From positions 1 to 36,455 of the forward strand of contig QNXS01000035.1 of the NCBI GenBank assembly GCA_003978865.1: a stretch of DNA of 36,455 nt, read 5' to 3'. The position numbers were made by a program, and so were the translations under genes. Shown here piece by piece: positions 24,188 to 31,952 of the stretch. Numbering within the stretch: the first letter of the stretch is position 1; every line of letters starts with the position of its first letter. Source of the stretch: Archaeoglobus sp. Lineage in GTDB: Archaea; Halobacteriota; Archaeoglobi; Archaeoglobales; Archaeoglobaceae. The notes beneath the pieces were generated by a model. It had not been told where the DNA came from. It searched no databases and worked only from the letters and a program-made list of their open reading frames with translations.

Positions 24188-25502
24188 AGGTAAAATAACT
24201 CTTGAAGATATACTCAAATTGCTATCTAAGTATGAAATTAAGGAGCTTGAAGGTGTTAAAATAGAGGGTGGAGACATAGAAATAGAATTTGAAATGGGTG
24301 CATATCCAAACTTTCAGGCTATAGGCATGGAGCTGGGACTTGCGGCATACCACCTTGCAAGAGTTGCTATGATGCTTGGTTTCCCTGTTCAGCAGTTGTT
24401 TGCCCAGCAACAGCCGGCTTATCCAGCTCAAATACCTCAGGTTCCAACTCAGCTGAAAGAAGAAGAAAAGATTGAGTTAATAGAAAAAAAGTTTGAACCA
24501 TACAGACAGGAGTGGAGCGGATACGTTGAGGAAGTTCAACTTGGAGCTACTCCAAAAGAGGGAGGAACAAGAAAGTATACAATAAAACTTGGTGGAGAGA
24601 AAAGTCTACCATTTTACCTGTTTGATGCCGAACAACCACACCTTCCAAGTATCTCAGTTGATGTATTTGATAGAGCTGTTCCACTTCCCAAGGCTATAAG
24701 AACTCATTACGAGGATGTTATGGGTCATCCGGATGAGTGGGCTAAAAAGGTAATCAAAGATTTTGGAGCTGATGCTGTGACAATTCATCTGATAAGCACT
24801 GATCCACTTCTTGATGATACTCCACCTCACGAAGCAGTCAAAACTGTAGAAGAAGTTCTTCAGGCTGTAAAGTGCCCGATAATAGTGGGAGGTAGCGGAA
24901 ACAAGGAGAAAGATCCGGTTCTACTTGAAAAAGTTGCAGAAGTTGCTGAAGGAGAGAGAGTTCTACTCGCAAGTGCAACTCTTGATACGGACTGGGAAAG
25001 AGTTGGCAGAGCTGCAAAGGAGCATGGACACTGCGTTCTGGCATGGACACAGATGGACATAAACAGCCAGAGAACTCTGAACAGATACTTGCTTAAAAGG
25101 ATTGGTTTGCCAAGAGATAGCTTGGTCATGGATACAACAACAGCTGCACTTGGTTATGGACTTGACTACGCTTATACCAATATGGAAAGAGCCAGGTTAG
25201 CTGCTTTAAAGGGCGATGAAGATTTAGCATTTCCAATTTCCAGTGGCACAACAAATGCGTGGGGTGCCAGAGAGGCGTGGATGAAGGAATCTCCACTTGA
25301 AGGAGACTACTCATGGGGCATGAGAGAACACAGAGGACCGCTCTGGGAGATACTTACAGGATTAACACTATCACTTGCTGGAGTTGACATATTCATGATG
25401 ATGCATCCAGTAAGCGTTGCCGTTTTGAAAGAACTCATTCACACTCTTGGAGGTAAAAAGAAGGAAGTGGAGTATGAAGACTGGATTACCTCCGAACTAT
25501 AG
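24180..25502 (+). CDS. cdhD: CODH/ACS delta subunit, corrinoid protein small subunit
   Basis: A protein of 440 aa from ATG 24180, chosen because GGTGGT (24170-24175) sits just upstream; an in-frame GTG at 24171 lies inside it. CdhD with CdhE forms the corrinoid Fe-S protein that carries the methyl group from tetrahydromethanopterin to CdhC. A TIM-barrel domain (about 130-440) is evident from VTIHLISTDPLLDD, VLLASATLDTDWERVG and PISSGTTNAWGAREAWM. The N-terminal 50 residues include ELEGVKIEGGDIEIEFE, typical of archaeal CdhD, and a Pro/Gln linker follows. It overlaps cooC by 8 nt. Confidence 0.93.
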   Translation: MPEGKITLEDILKLLSKYEIKELEGVKIEGGDIEIEFEMGAYPNFQAIGMELGLAAYHLARVAMMLGFPVQQLFAQQQPAYPAQIPQVPTQLKEEEKIELIEKKFEPYRQEWSGYVEEVQLGATPKEGGTRKYTIKLGGEKSLPFYLFDAEQPHLPSISVDVFDRAVPLPKAIRTHYEDVMGHPDEWAKKVIKDFGADAVTIHLISTDPLLDDTPPHEAVKTVEEVLQAVKCPIIVGGSGNKEKDPVLLEKVAEVAEGERVLLASATLDTDWERVGRAAKEHGHCVLAWTQMDINSQRTLNRYLLKRIGLPRDSLVMDTTTAALGYGLDYAYTNMERARLAALKGDEDLAFPISSGTTNAWGAREAWMKESPLEGDYSWGMREHRGPLWEILTGLTLSLAGVDIFMMMHPVSVAVLKELIHTLGGKKKEVEYEDWITSEL

Positions 25503-25513
25503 GAGGTTAAACT

Positions 25514-26932
25514 ATGAAGGTAAAAAGCCCCCTTGAAATTTACAAGTTGCTTCCCGGCACAAACTGTGGAGAGTGCGGATTTGATACGTGTATGAGTTTT
25601 GCTGCTCACATCTTGGATAGAAGCGCAAAAATTGAGGATTGTAAGCCTCTTATCGAACAGGCAAAAAAGAATGATAAAGCTGCTGAGAAATTAAAAAAAT
25701 TAATAGAAATTACAGCTCCTGAAGTGGATGAGGTTGTAATTGGAAAGGATTTAAAGATTGGTGGAAAGGAAGTCCTGCACAGACATGAACTTACTTTCTT
25801 CAATCCTACAGCTTTATTTTTTGATGTATGTGATACTATGGATGAAAAAACAATTGATGAAAGGTGCAGCCGGGTTGTTGAGTATAAGAAGTTCTATGTC
25901 GGAAAGTATCTAACCCTCGACGGAATAGCTGTTAGATGTACTTCAAACAATCCTGATCAATTTGCAGAAGTGGCTAAAAAGGTCGCTGGTTACGGGAAGC
26001 CAATAATTCTCGTAAGTTTGAATGCTGAGTGTATGGAGAAAGCACTTAAAGCCGTTGGAAGTGATAAACCATTAATTTATGCGGCAACTCCAGAAAACTG
26101 GATGGATTTCCTTAAACTTGCCAAAAAGTACAGTGTTCCTGTGGTTGTAAGGAGTAAAGACCTTAATATGTTAAAAAGTCTGGCAGCAACATTTAAGGCT
26201 CATAAAATATCGGTAGTTCTTGATCCTGTTACGGAACCTGCCGGTAAGGGCTTGCAGAGAACTTTTGAAAGAGTTATTCAAATAAGAAGAACGGCTATTC
26301 TTGGTCAAGATAAAGATATAAACTGCCCGATAATGGTTACACCTATTGCCGCTTGGACAGTCGAAGGAGATGATATTGGAAAAATGTACTGGGAAACTGT
26401 TATCGCTGCCCTTTTTATTGTTAAATACGGAGATATAATGATTATACATAGTGTTGAACCTCACACAATAATGCCTCTTGTAACACTAAGAGAGAACATC
26501 TATACTGATCCAAGAACCCCCGTCCAAGTTGAACCGGGATTAAAAGCTATAAACAACCCTGATAAAAATTCTCCTGTTTTAATAACAACGAACTTTGCTT
26601 TAACGTACTATACAGTTGAGAGTGACCTCCAGAGTTCAGGAGCAAGTGGATGGCTTCTTGTGCTTGACACAGAGGGTTTGGGTGTTGAGGTAAGTGTTGC
26701 AGGAGGGCAGTTCGCACCCGAAAAAGTAAAGCAACTAATGGAGGAAACCAAGATAGCTGAAAAAGTTAATCATCGCTACTTGGTAATTCCGGGACTTGCT
26801 GCAAGACTTCAGGGAGCTTTGGAGGATGAAACCGGATGGAAGATACTTGTAGGTCCTACAGATTCAGGAAGACTTAAAGCATGGTTAGAGCAAAATTGGC
26901 CACCCGGAAGCGGAGTTGAGGTGAAACAGTAA
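25514..26932 (+). CDS. cdhE: CODH/ACS gamma subunit, corrinoid Fe-S protein large subunit
   Basis: A protein of 472 aa starting at ATG 25514 behind GGAGG. The N-terminal domain binds a [4Fe-4S] cluster through Cys18, Cys21, Cys26 and Cys43 (GTNCGECGFDTCMSFA...DC), used to re-reduce the corrinoid. A TIM barrel follows (about 90-320), and the C-terminal domain with SGASGWLLVLDTEGLGVEV and LVIPGLAARLQGALED binds the corrinoid. It is the last recognisable cdh gene; no CooC2, cdhB or methyltransferase gene follows. Confidence 0.94.
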   Translation: MKVKSPLEIYKLLPGTNCGECGFDTCMSFAAHILDRSAKIEDCKPLIEQAKKNDKAAEKLKKLIEITAPEVDEVVIGKDLKIGGKEVLHRHELTFFNPTALFFDVCDTMDEKTIDERCSRVVEYKKFYVGKYLTLDGIAVRCTSNNPDQFAEVAKKVAGYGKPIILVSLNAECMEKALKAVGSDKPLIYAATPENWMDFLKLAKKYSVPVVVRSKDLNMLKSLAATFKAHKISVVLDPVTEPAGKGLQRTFERVIQIRRTAILGQDKDINCPIMVTPIAAWTVEGDDIGKMYWETVIAALFIVKYGDIMIIHSVEPHTIMPLVTLRENIYTDPRTPVQVEPGLKAINNPDKNSPVLITTNFALTYYTVESDLQSSGASGWLLVLDTEGLGVEVSVAGGQFAPEKVKQLMEETKIAEKVNHRYLVIPGLAARLQGALEDETGWKILVGPTDSGRLKAWLEQNWPPGSGVEVKQ

Positions 26933-26951
26933 CTGTTAAAGGGTATTAAAA

Positions 26952-27341
26952 ATGATGGTAGATGACAATATCATATATGAAAGGTTTGTACTTTTTAGGG
27001 ATTTTTTCTATGATGGTTATTACTATGTAAACGGTGAAAAGGAGTATGCAGAAAAGTTACTGCCAGAAATTGCAGAGCAACTATCTGTAGATTACGACCC
27101 AAAAGAGTTAGAAAAATCTTTGACAGAATTAGCAAAAAAGATTACCAATGAACAGTTACAGGATTTGTTCGCCAAATATAAACCTGAATGTTGTTCATTA
27201 ACAAGATGTAACAAGGATTTCCTTGGCAGATATTATACATATATAAATGGCTCAGGTAATCTAGAGATAAAGGATAGCAGTGAAAAAGTCAGGAATAAAG
27301 CTATAAATGCGATACAGAATCTTAGTGAGAATGGTATATAA
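26952..27341 (+). CDS. Hypothetical protein, possibly the front part of a broken gene
   Basis: A 129-aa open frame 19 nt after cdhE. It has aromatic-rich FFYDGYYYVNGEKEYAEKL, a charged helical middle, and a C-x4-C (CCSLTRC). I recognise no family. It ends at TAA 27339-27341, but the same frame then stays open for 25 more codons without any start codon up to the AAA+ segment at 27417. The stop may therefore be a nonsense mutation in one longer gene rather than a natural end. The alternative is a separate small gene. Confidence 0.45.
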   Translation: MMVDDNIIYERFVLFRDFFYDGYYYVNGEKEYAEKLLPEIAEQLSVDYDPKELEKSLTELAKKITNEQLQDLFAKYKPECCSLTRCNKDFLGRYYTYINGSGNLEIKDSSEKVRNKAINAIQNLSENGI

Positions 27342-27416
27342 TTTTTACATTCAGTCGTTGAATGTTACAAAAAATATAAACCAGAGTATGGTTGCAGACG
27401 TGAAGAATTATACAAA

Positions 27417-28294
27417 ATGATGGTAGAGCTTGGGTATGTACCAAAAAATCCATCATCAAAAACAATATCAGTTTTATCTGGATATGAGATAGTATGCAAA
27501 GATAAACATTCATACTGGATGTCGATGGAGACAGTTCCAGTTGTAGATGAAGTGTTGCATAAATTTTTACATAGTAGTGATACTGAAACAAAAAATAATT
27601 TTCAGGAGACAATCGACAGGGGACCAATAAAAGTGCCAGATAGTATATTTGACCCAATAATTGGATATGACAAATATAAAATGTCAATGCTCAGAGCTTT
27701 GAGAGCAAAAAAACCAGTACATGTATTACTTGTAGGACCACCAGCTTCTGGAAAGACTTTGTTCATGTTACAGATTTCAAAATATGTTGAAGGTGCAGAA
27801 TATTACAGAGGTGAGCAGAAAATTACAAAGACAGGATTAATCGAGTTTATAATTGACAAAAAACCGAGAATATTACTAATAGACGAAATAGCAGAAGTTC
27901 CAAAAAGTGATAGGCATACGCTTCTTGGTATAACTGATACTGGAATTGTTACTGTGCTAAAACATGATACACGTCATAGAATTAAGGTTGAACAAGGGTA
28001 TGGTGTGCAACAACAGAGGAGCATAAACTGAGAGAGGATTTCAAATCTAGATTTGTAATATACAGGTTTAGCAGATATACGAGAAGTGAGTTTATCAATG
28101 TTGTAAAGCGGTATTTACCATTAGAGGAGGGTGTAGATGAAAGCATTGCAGAGTATATAGCTGAAAGTCTTGCACCGTATACTAGAGATATTAGAGATGC
28201 AATACAAATTTCCAGGATGTGCAAAACAAAGGATGAGATAGATGAGGAGATTGAACTACGGTACAGAGGATACGACGATGAGATATTTCAATAA
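27417..28294 (+). pseudogene. AAA+ ATPase gene broken by a 1-nt frameshift
   Basis: The first frame (27417 to about 27992) encodes a linker and an AAA+ core: Walker A LLVGPPASGKTLFM, Walker B ILLIDEIAEV. It then derails into a stop at 28029-28031. From 27992 the next frame continues perfectly with sensor-1 TRVWCATTEEHKLREDF and KSRFVIYRFSRYTRSEF (arginine-finger region), and the helical lid to TAA at 28292-28294. One missing A near 27990-27993 (GTTGAACAAGG instead of GTTGAAACAAGG) restores a single protein. The lesion is either real decay or a sequencing error; no slippery run suggests programmed shifting. The family resembles archaeal RuvB/MoxR-like ATPases of unknown role, some from mobile elements. 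Confidence 0.7.
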
Positions 28295-28518
28295 TGCAAA
28301 AATAAGCTTGGACATTCAATCTGGCAATAATTATACTTCAAATAGTCAATCTCCTACATCAAAAGATAAGCAATAATACGTTGTGAATTCTTTGAATTTA
28401 TAAAAGTGTTAATATAATATTTATTAAATCTAATGATATTATATTTTAAAATAATGAAAAAGCTTAAATAACGTGATATATTATATATAACAAAAGAATT
28501 ATAAACGGGGCACAAACA
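28295..28518. other. AT-rich spacer upstream of the guide RNA
   Basis: There is no gene in this stretch. It is very AT-rich, with TATA-like elements; the run gatatattatatata near 28474-28488 is one promoter distance upstream of the guide RNA and is its likely promoter. I see no repeats or further reading frames. Confidence 0.5.
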
Positions 28519-28582
28519 ACGACGATGATGAGAGGACCCCTCTGAGCTAAAGCCGTGATGAGGGTATTGAGTTCTGAGTCGT
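28519..28582 (+). ncRNA. Box C/D guide sRNA
   Basis: All four boxes are present in order with archaeal spacing: box C ATGATGA (28525-28531), 10-nt spacer, box D' CTGA (28542-28545), 9-nt loop, box C' GTGATGA (28555-28561), 12-nt spacer, box D CTGA (28574-28577). A 5-bp terminal stem ACGAC/GTCGT closes it. Such RNAs bind L7Ae, Nop5 and fibrillarin and direct 2'-O-methylation of the nucleotide paired with the fifth base before D or D'. The D guide (GGGTATTGAGTT) would pair with RNA containing AACTCAATA, and the D' guide (GAGGACCCCT) with AGGGGTCCTC. The 16S rRNA core AAACUCAAA is a partial match for the first; targets are not established. The RNA ends a few bases before the serpin TATA box. Confidence 0.85.
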
Positions 28583-28586
28583 AATC

Positions 28587-28594
28587 TATAAATA
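28587..28594 (+). promoter_or_regulatory. TATA box of the serpin gene
   Basis: TATAAATA is centred about 26 nt before the serpin ATG at 28617, so the message should be leaderless. It begins 5 nt after the guide RNA's terminal stem. Confidence 0.55.
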
Positions 28595-28616
28595 TTTTTT
28601 AAGAGTAACAGATTTT

Positions 28617-29777
28617 ATGAAAATTAAAGAGATAATGTCCTTTCTTTTAATCGTTCTTCTGTGCACGTGTATTTCCGGGTGTGTTGAAAGCGTAAAGTCT
28701 CACAGTAATATAAAGCCTCACAGTAATAAACTCAGCATTGTTGATGACATTAACCTGTTCTCATTTAAACTTCTAAAAGCATGCAAAAGTAAAGGAAATC
28801 AATTTATCTCACCTATAAGTATTGAATTCGCTTTAGCTCCAATAGCTGACGGTGCTGGAGGAAATACAAAAACTGAAATACTTAAAGCTTTGTGTTTGCC
28901 CTCTAATGACTCGGTTAGGAGGCATGATTTTGCAAATCTATACGAGCATCTCAACACAAGTAAAAATTTGACAATAGCAAATGCTCTATGGATACAAAAA
29001 GGATATCCAATAAAGAGAAAATATATGGAGAACGTTAAATACTACCATGCCGAAATTCACTACGTTAACTTTGAATCCGAAAGAGCTGCAAGAGAGATAA
29101 ATGAGTGGATAAGCAAAGAGACTAATGGGAAAATAGATAAAATAGTTAGTAGAATTAATCCTTTAACAAAGCTTGCCGTAACTAATGCCATGTTTTTCAG
29201 TGGAAAGTGGAAGTACATGTTTGAAGAAACTTCAATGAAATTTTACTCTCCAGAAAGCGTAAACAGAGTCAAAGCGATTGTCAGTATTTCCCGCTACAAC
29301 TATACCAACTATAGCGGTATTGAAGCTGTAGAAATACCTTATGCCAACCAAAATTATTCTATGATAATAGTAATGACTAATAACATAAGTTTAGAAATTT
29401 TCAAAAAATTAACAAATAATATGAAAACAAAATTAATTAAACTGTATATACCGGAACTTGAAATTAAAAAGGGCTATGACTTGGAAAAACCACTATCGAA
29501 ACTTGGCATCAAAGTTGCATTCACTCCTAAAGCAAACTTCTCCGGCATATCCAATATGAAACTGTACATCGGTTGTGCAAAGCACAAAACCTACTTAAAA
29601 ATTGACAAAAATGGGACTGTTGCAGCAGCAGCAACTTACATTGGAGTAATTGCCACTGCAATTCCTCAAAACTACAAGGTTGTTAAAATAAACAGACCAT
29701 TCTACATATTCATCGTCAGAAACATGGGCAAAAAGAAACTAATACTGTTCTCCGGAAGGATAGTTACAGTCACGTAG
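28617..29777 (+). CDS. Serpin, predicted lipid-anchored protease inhibitor
   Basis: A protein of 386 aa. Residues 1-22 are a lipoprotein signal with the lipobox ISGC (Cys22), followed by a short Ser/Lys linker and a complete serpin fold: FISPISIEFALAPIADGAGG, ITNAMFFSGKWKYMFEE-like strand 3A region (VTNAMFFSGKW), and the end INRPFYIFIVRN. The reactive-loop hinge NGTVAAAATYIGVIATA keeps the small residues needed for loop insertion, so it is probably an inhibitor; counting from the hinge puts P1 near Thr/Ala, which would suit an elastase- or subtilisin-like protease. It should sit on the outside of the cell. Serpins are rare in archaea; the gene stands alone with its own promoter. Confidence 0.9.
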   Translation: MKIKEIMSFLLIVLLCTCISGCVESVKSHSNIKPHSNKLSIVDDINLFSFKLLKACKSKGNQFISPISIEFALAPIADGAGGNTKTEILKALCLPSNDSVRRHDFANLYEHLNTSKNLTIANALWIQKGYPIKRKYMENVKYYHAEIHYVNFESERAAREINEWISKETNGKIDKIVSRINPLTKLAVTNAMFFSGKWKYMFEETSMKFYSPESVNRVKAIVSISRYNYTNYSGIEAVEIPYANQNYSMIIVMTNNISLEIFKKLTNNMKTKLIKLYIPELEIKKGYDLEKPLSKLGIKVAFTPKANFSGISNMKLYIGCAKHKTYLKIDKNGTVAAAATYIGVIATAIPQNYKVVKINRPFYIFIVRNMGKKKLILFSGRIVTVT

Positions 29778-29798
29778 GCAGTAAAACAGATTCAGTTG

Positions 29799-30215
29799 CT
29801 ATCTTAGCACATCAAGCACAATAGCCGGGCATATTCTTTTTACCCCTTCAAGCTTTTCTATTCTACCGTGTATTTCTGAGAGTTCTTCGACTGATTCGGC
29901 AACTATTTCAAGCATTATCATGTGGTCTCCGGTTGTCAGTATAATTGATTTTACCCCTTCCACATCCTTAAGCTTGGATATTATGCTCCAGAGTTTTTCC
30001 GGTACAACGTCAACACCGGTTAGTGAAGCGGACAGACCAGCTGTCTTGTAGTTAATAACTACTTTATAACCAAGAATTACTTTTTCTCTTTCAAGTTTGG
30101 AAATTCTCTTTCTGACAGCGGTTTCAGTTATTCCCAAAACTTTTGCGATTTGAGTTTTTGGGGTTCTAGCATTTTCCATAAGTATCTTCAGTATGGTTCT
30201 ATCCTTAGTGTCCAT
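29799..30215 (-). CDS. Lrp/AsnC-family transcription regulator
   Basis: A protein of 138 aa. The N-terminal winged helix-turn-helix (DRTILKILMENARTPKTQIA...LGITETAVRKRISKLE) is followed by the RAM/AsnC effector domain (VEGVKSIILTTGDHMIML). Such proteins act as dimers or octamers. ATG 30215 is about 26 nt from TATATATAT (30238-30246), so the message is leaderless. It diverges from the peroxiredoxin gene, and the 21-bp palindrome between the two TATA boxes is the obvious binding site. The arrangement recalls Ptr2 of Methanocaldococcus, an Lrp-type activator of redox genes; that link is inference. Confidence 0.88.
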   Translation of the reverse strand: MDTKDRTILKILMENARTPKTQIAKVLGITETAVRKRISKLEREKVILGYKVVINYKTAGLSASLTGVDVVPEKLWSIISKLKDVEGVKSIILTTGDHMIMLEIVAESVEELSEIHGRIEKLEGVKRICPAIVLDVLR

Positions 30216-30248
30216 TGTGTAGCCTTTTATTTTAACGTATATATATGC

Positions 30249-30269
30249 TTTGTTCGAATTTCGAACAAA
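30249..30269. promoter_or_regulatory. 21-bp palindromic operator between lrp and prx
   Basis: Arms TTTGTTCGAA (30249-30258) and TTCGAACAAA (30260-30269) are perfect inverted copies around a single T. The site lies directly upstream of both TATA boxes: TATATATAT (30238-30246) for the regulator and the AT-rich TTTTTTATT (about 30272-30281) for peroxiredoxin. That position fits an activator site, or joint control of both genes by the adjacent Lrp-type protein. Confidence 0.75.
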
Positions 30270-30302
30270 ACTTTTTTATTTCATTAGCAATAAGTTCAAG
30301 AT

Positions 30303-30959
30303 ATGTGTATGAACCTACCTTTGCTTGGAGAAAGAGCCCCAGAATTCAAAGCACTGACTACCAAGGGTGTTATTGAATTTCCAAAAGATTACGAAGGAAG
30401 CTGGGTAGTTCTATTTTCACACCCAGCAGATTTTACACCAGTTTGTACGACTGAATTTGTTGCATTTGCAAAAAGATATAAAGAATTTAAAGAAAATAAT
30501 TGTGAACTGATCGGACTGAGTATAGATCAGGTTTTCAGTCATATTAAGTGGGCAGAATGGATAAAAGAAAAGCTCGGGATTGAAATTCCATTTCCAATAG
30601 TGGCGGATGATAGAGGCAAGATTGCAGAAATGTACGGAATGATTCATCCAAATAAGGGTACAAATACAGTAAGAGCTGTTTTTATAATCGATCCAAAAGG
30701 TGTGATCAGGGCAATGCTGTACTATCCGCAAGAACTCGGAAGAAATATGGATGAGATTCTTAGAATGGTCAGAGGATTGCAGATAAGTGACCAGAACGGA
30801 GTGGCTTTACCCGCCAACTGGCCAAACAATGAACTGATTGGAGATAAGGTAATAATACCACCAGCAACCGATGAAAGCACAGCAAAAGATAGACTTGAGA
30901 AAATGAAAGCTGGAGAAATTGAGTGCTATGACTGGTGGCTCTGTTACAAAAAACTGTAA
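30303..30959 (+). CDS. Peroxiredoxin (Prx6-type, archaeal thioredoxin peroxidase)
   Basis: A protein of 218 aa. The peroxidatic Cys48 lies in HPADFTPVCTTEF, and the C-terminal CYDWWLC (Cys208, Cys214) matches the two extra cysteines of the well-studied archaeal peroxiredoxins such as that of Aeropyrum. It reduces hydrogen peroxide and organic peroxides in the cytoplasm. ATG 30303 is close to the predicted leaderless start (an ATG at 30309 is an alternative). Rubrerythrin follows after 21 nt with a GGTGAT site, and a superoxide reductase next, forming a defence operon. Confidence 0.95.
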   Translation: MCMNLPLLGERAPEFKALTTKGVIEFPKDYEGSWVVLFSHPADFTPVCTTEFVAFAKRYKEFKENNCELIGLSIDQVFSHIKWAEWIKEKLGIEIPFPIVADDRGKIAEMYGMIHPNKGTNTVRAVFIIDPKGVIRAMLYYPQELGRNMDEILRMVRGLQISDQNGVALPANWPNNELIGDKVIIPPATDESTAKDRLEKMKAGEIECYDWWLCYKKL

Positions 30960-30980
30960 TGGTTAGTGAGGTGATGATTT

Positions 30981-31553
30981 GTGAAAACATTGGAGAATTT
31001 AGTTAAGGCTTTTATGGGAGAGAGTATGGCAAGAAATAGGTACACTTTCTACGCAAAAATCGCAAAGAAGGAAGGATACGTGTTTGTCTCTAAGGTTTTC
31101 TTAGAGACTGCCGAGAATGAAAAAGAGCATGCCGAAACACTATTCGAGCTAATTCAGGAAATCAAAGGTGATGTATCATCCGTTAAATTTGAGGGTGAAG
31201 CTCCGCTAACTCTAAGCACTACAGTTGAAAATCTGAAGTGTGCGATAGAGGGCGAACACTACGAAAATACGGAAATGTATCCTGAATTTGCTAAAGTTGC
31301 TGAGGAGGAGGGTTTTAAGGAGATAGCTGAGAGACTGAAAGCTATCGGTCAGGCTGAAGTTCATCACGAAAATAGGTACAAAGCTATACTTGAGGCAATT
31401 GAGACAGGCAGTATGTTCAAAAGAGATGAGGAAGTTGCATGGGTTTGCTTGGAGTGTGGATACATCCACTACGGAAGGGAGCCTCCCGAAAAATGCCCGA
31501 GCTGTGGACACGACAAAGGCTACTATGTTGCAATAGATATGCTAAACCTTTAG
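30981..31553 (+). CDS. Rubrerythrin
   Basis: A protein of 190 aa. The four-helix diiron domain has ligand motifs FMGESMARNRY, ENEKEHAETL, GEHYENTEMY and GQAEVHHENRY. The C-terminal rubredoxin-like domain CLECGYIHYG...CPSCGH binds one iron. Rubrerythrins reduce hydrogen peroxide with electrons from rubredoxin or NADH systems in anaerobes. The GTG start at 30981 follows GGTGAT at 30970-30975. Confidence 0.94.
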   Translation: MKTLENLVKAFMGESMARNRYTFYAKIAKKEGYVFVSKVFLETAENEKEHAETLFELIQEIKGDVSSVKFEGEAPLTLSTTVENLKCAIEGEHYENTEMYPEFAKVAEEEGFKEIAERLKAIGQAEVHHENRYKAILEAIETGSMFKRDEEVAWVCLECGYIHYGREPPEKCPSCGHDKGYYVAIDMLNL

Positions 31554-31572
31554 TCCAAGAGGTGAATTTGAC

Positions 31573-31908
31573 ATGATGGTATATACAGAGGGCGATAAAG
31601 CTTCAAATCACAAACCCAAGATAGAGTGTCCTGAAAGCGTTAAAAAGGGGGAGAAGTTCGAACTCAGAGTTTATGTTGAAGGACATCCAAACAAAGTAGA
31701 ACACTCAATAAGGTGGATAGAAACTTATTTTTACGAGGATGGAAGAGATTTTAACCCCGTAATGCTTTGTAAGTCTACCTTCTCTGAGTTTGTAAATCCC
31801 GATATAAAAGTAGAAGCAAAACTTGAGAACGGTGGAAAAATTGTTGCTTTAGCTTACTGCAACAAACATGGATTGTGGAGTGAAGAAAAAGAAATAAAAG
31901 TTGAGTAA
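31573..31908 (+). CDS. Superoxide reductase, neelaredoxin type
   Basis: A protein of 111 aa with one iron centre: His13 (NHKP), His38 and His44 (GHPNKVEHSIRWIE), Cys96 and His99 (YCNKHGLW) are the five expected ligands. It reduces superoxide to peroxide without making oxygen, feeding the peroxidases encoded just before it. The usual Glu-Lys before the first His (E-K-H-x-P) is Ser-Asn here, so the residues that normally cap the iron and draw in superoxide are missing. The ATG at 31573 lies 7 nt after GAGGTGA; the gap to rubrerythrin is 19 nt. Confidence 0.88.
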   Translation: MMVYTEGDKASNHKPKIECPESVKKGEKFELRVYVEGHPNKVEHSIRWIETYFYEDGRDFNPVMLCKSTFSEFVNPDIKVEAKLENGGKIVALAYCNKHGLWSEEKEIKVE

Positions 31909-31910
31909 CT

Positions 31911-31920
31911 TATTTATACT
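31911..31920 (+). promoter_or_regulatory. TATA-like element before the flavodiiron gene
   Basis: TATTTATACT lies about 40 nt before the ATG at 31953, predicting a start near 31940 and a short leader that contains GGTGGTTG (31944-31951). The flavodiiron gene may therefore be transcribed on its own as well as from the upstream genes. Confidence 0.4.
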
Positions 31921-31952
31921 CTTCTCTTTTTAATCTATTTTTTGGTGGTTGA

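Noticed and set aside
27975..28000. Programmed frameshift in the AAA+ gene
   Set aside because: No slippery heptamer or downstream structure is visible; a lost base is simpler.
27982..28031. Natural C-terminus of the AAA+ protein in the first frame
   Set aside because: The residues after the break have no AAA+ character, while the next frame restores sensor 1 and SRF exactly.
30965..30985. GTGATGA resembling box C before rubrerythrin
   Set aside because: It is part of the ribosome site for the GTG start and has no partner boxes.
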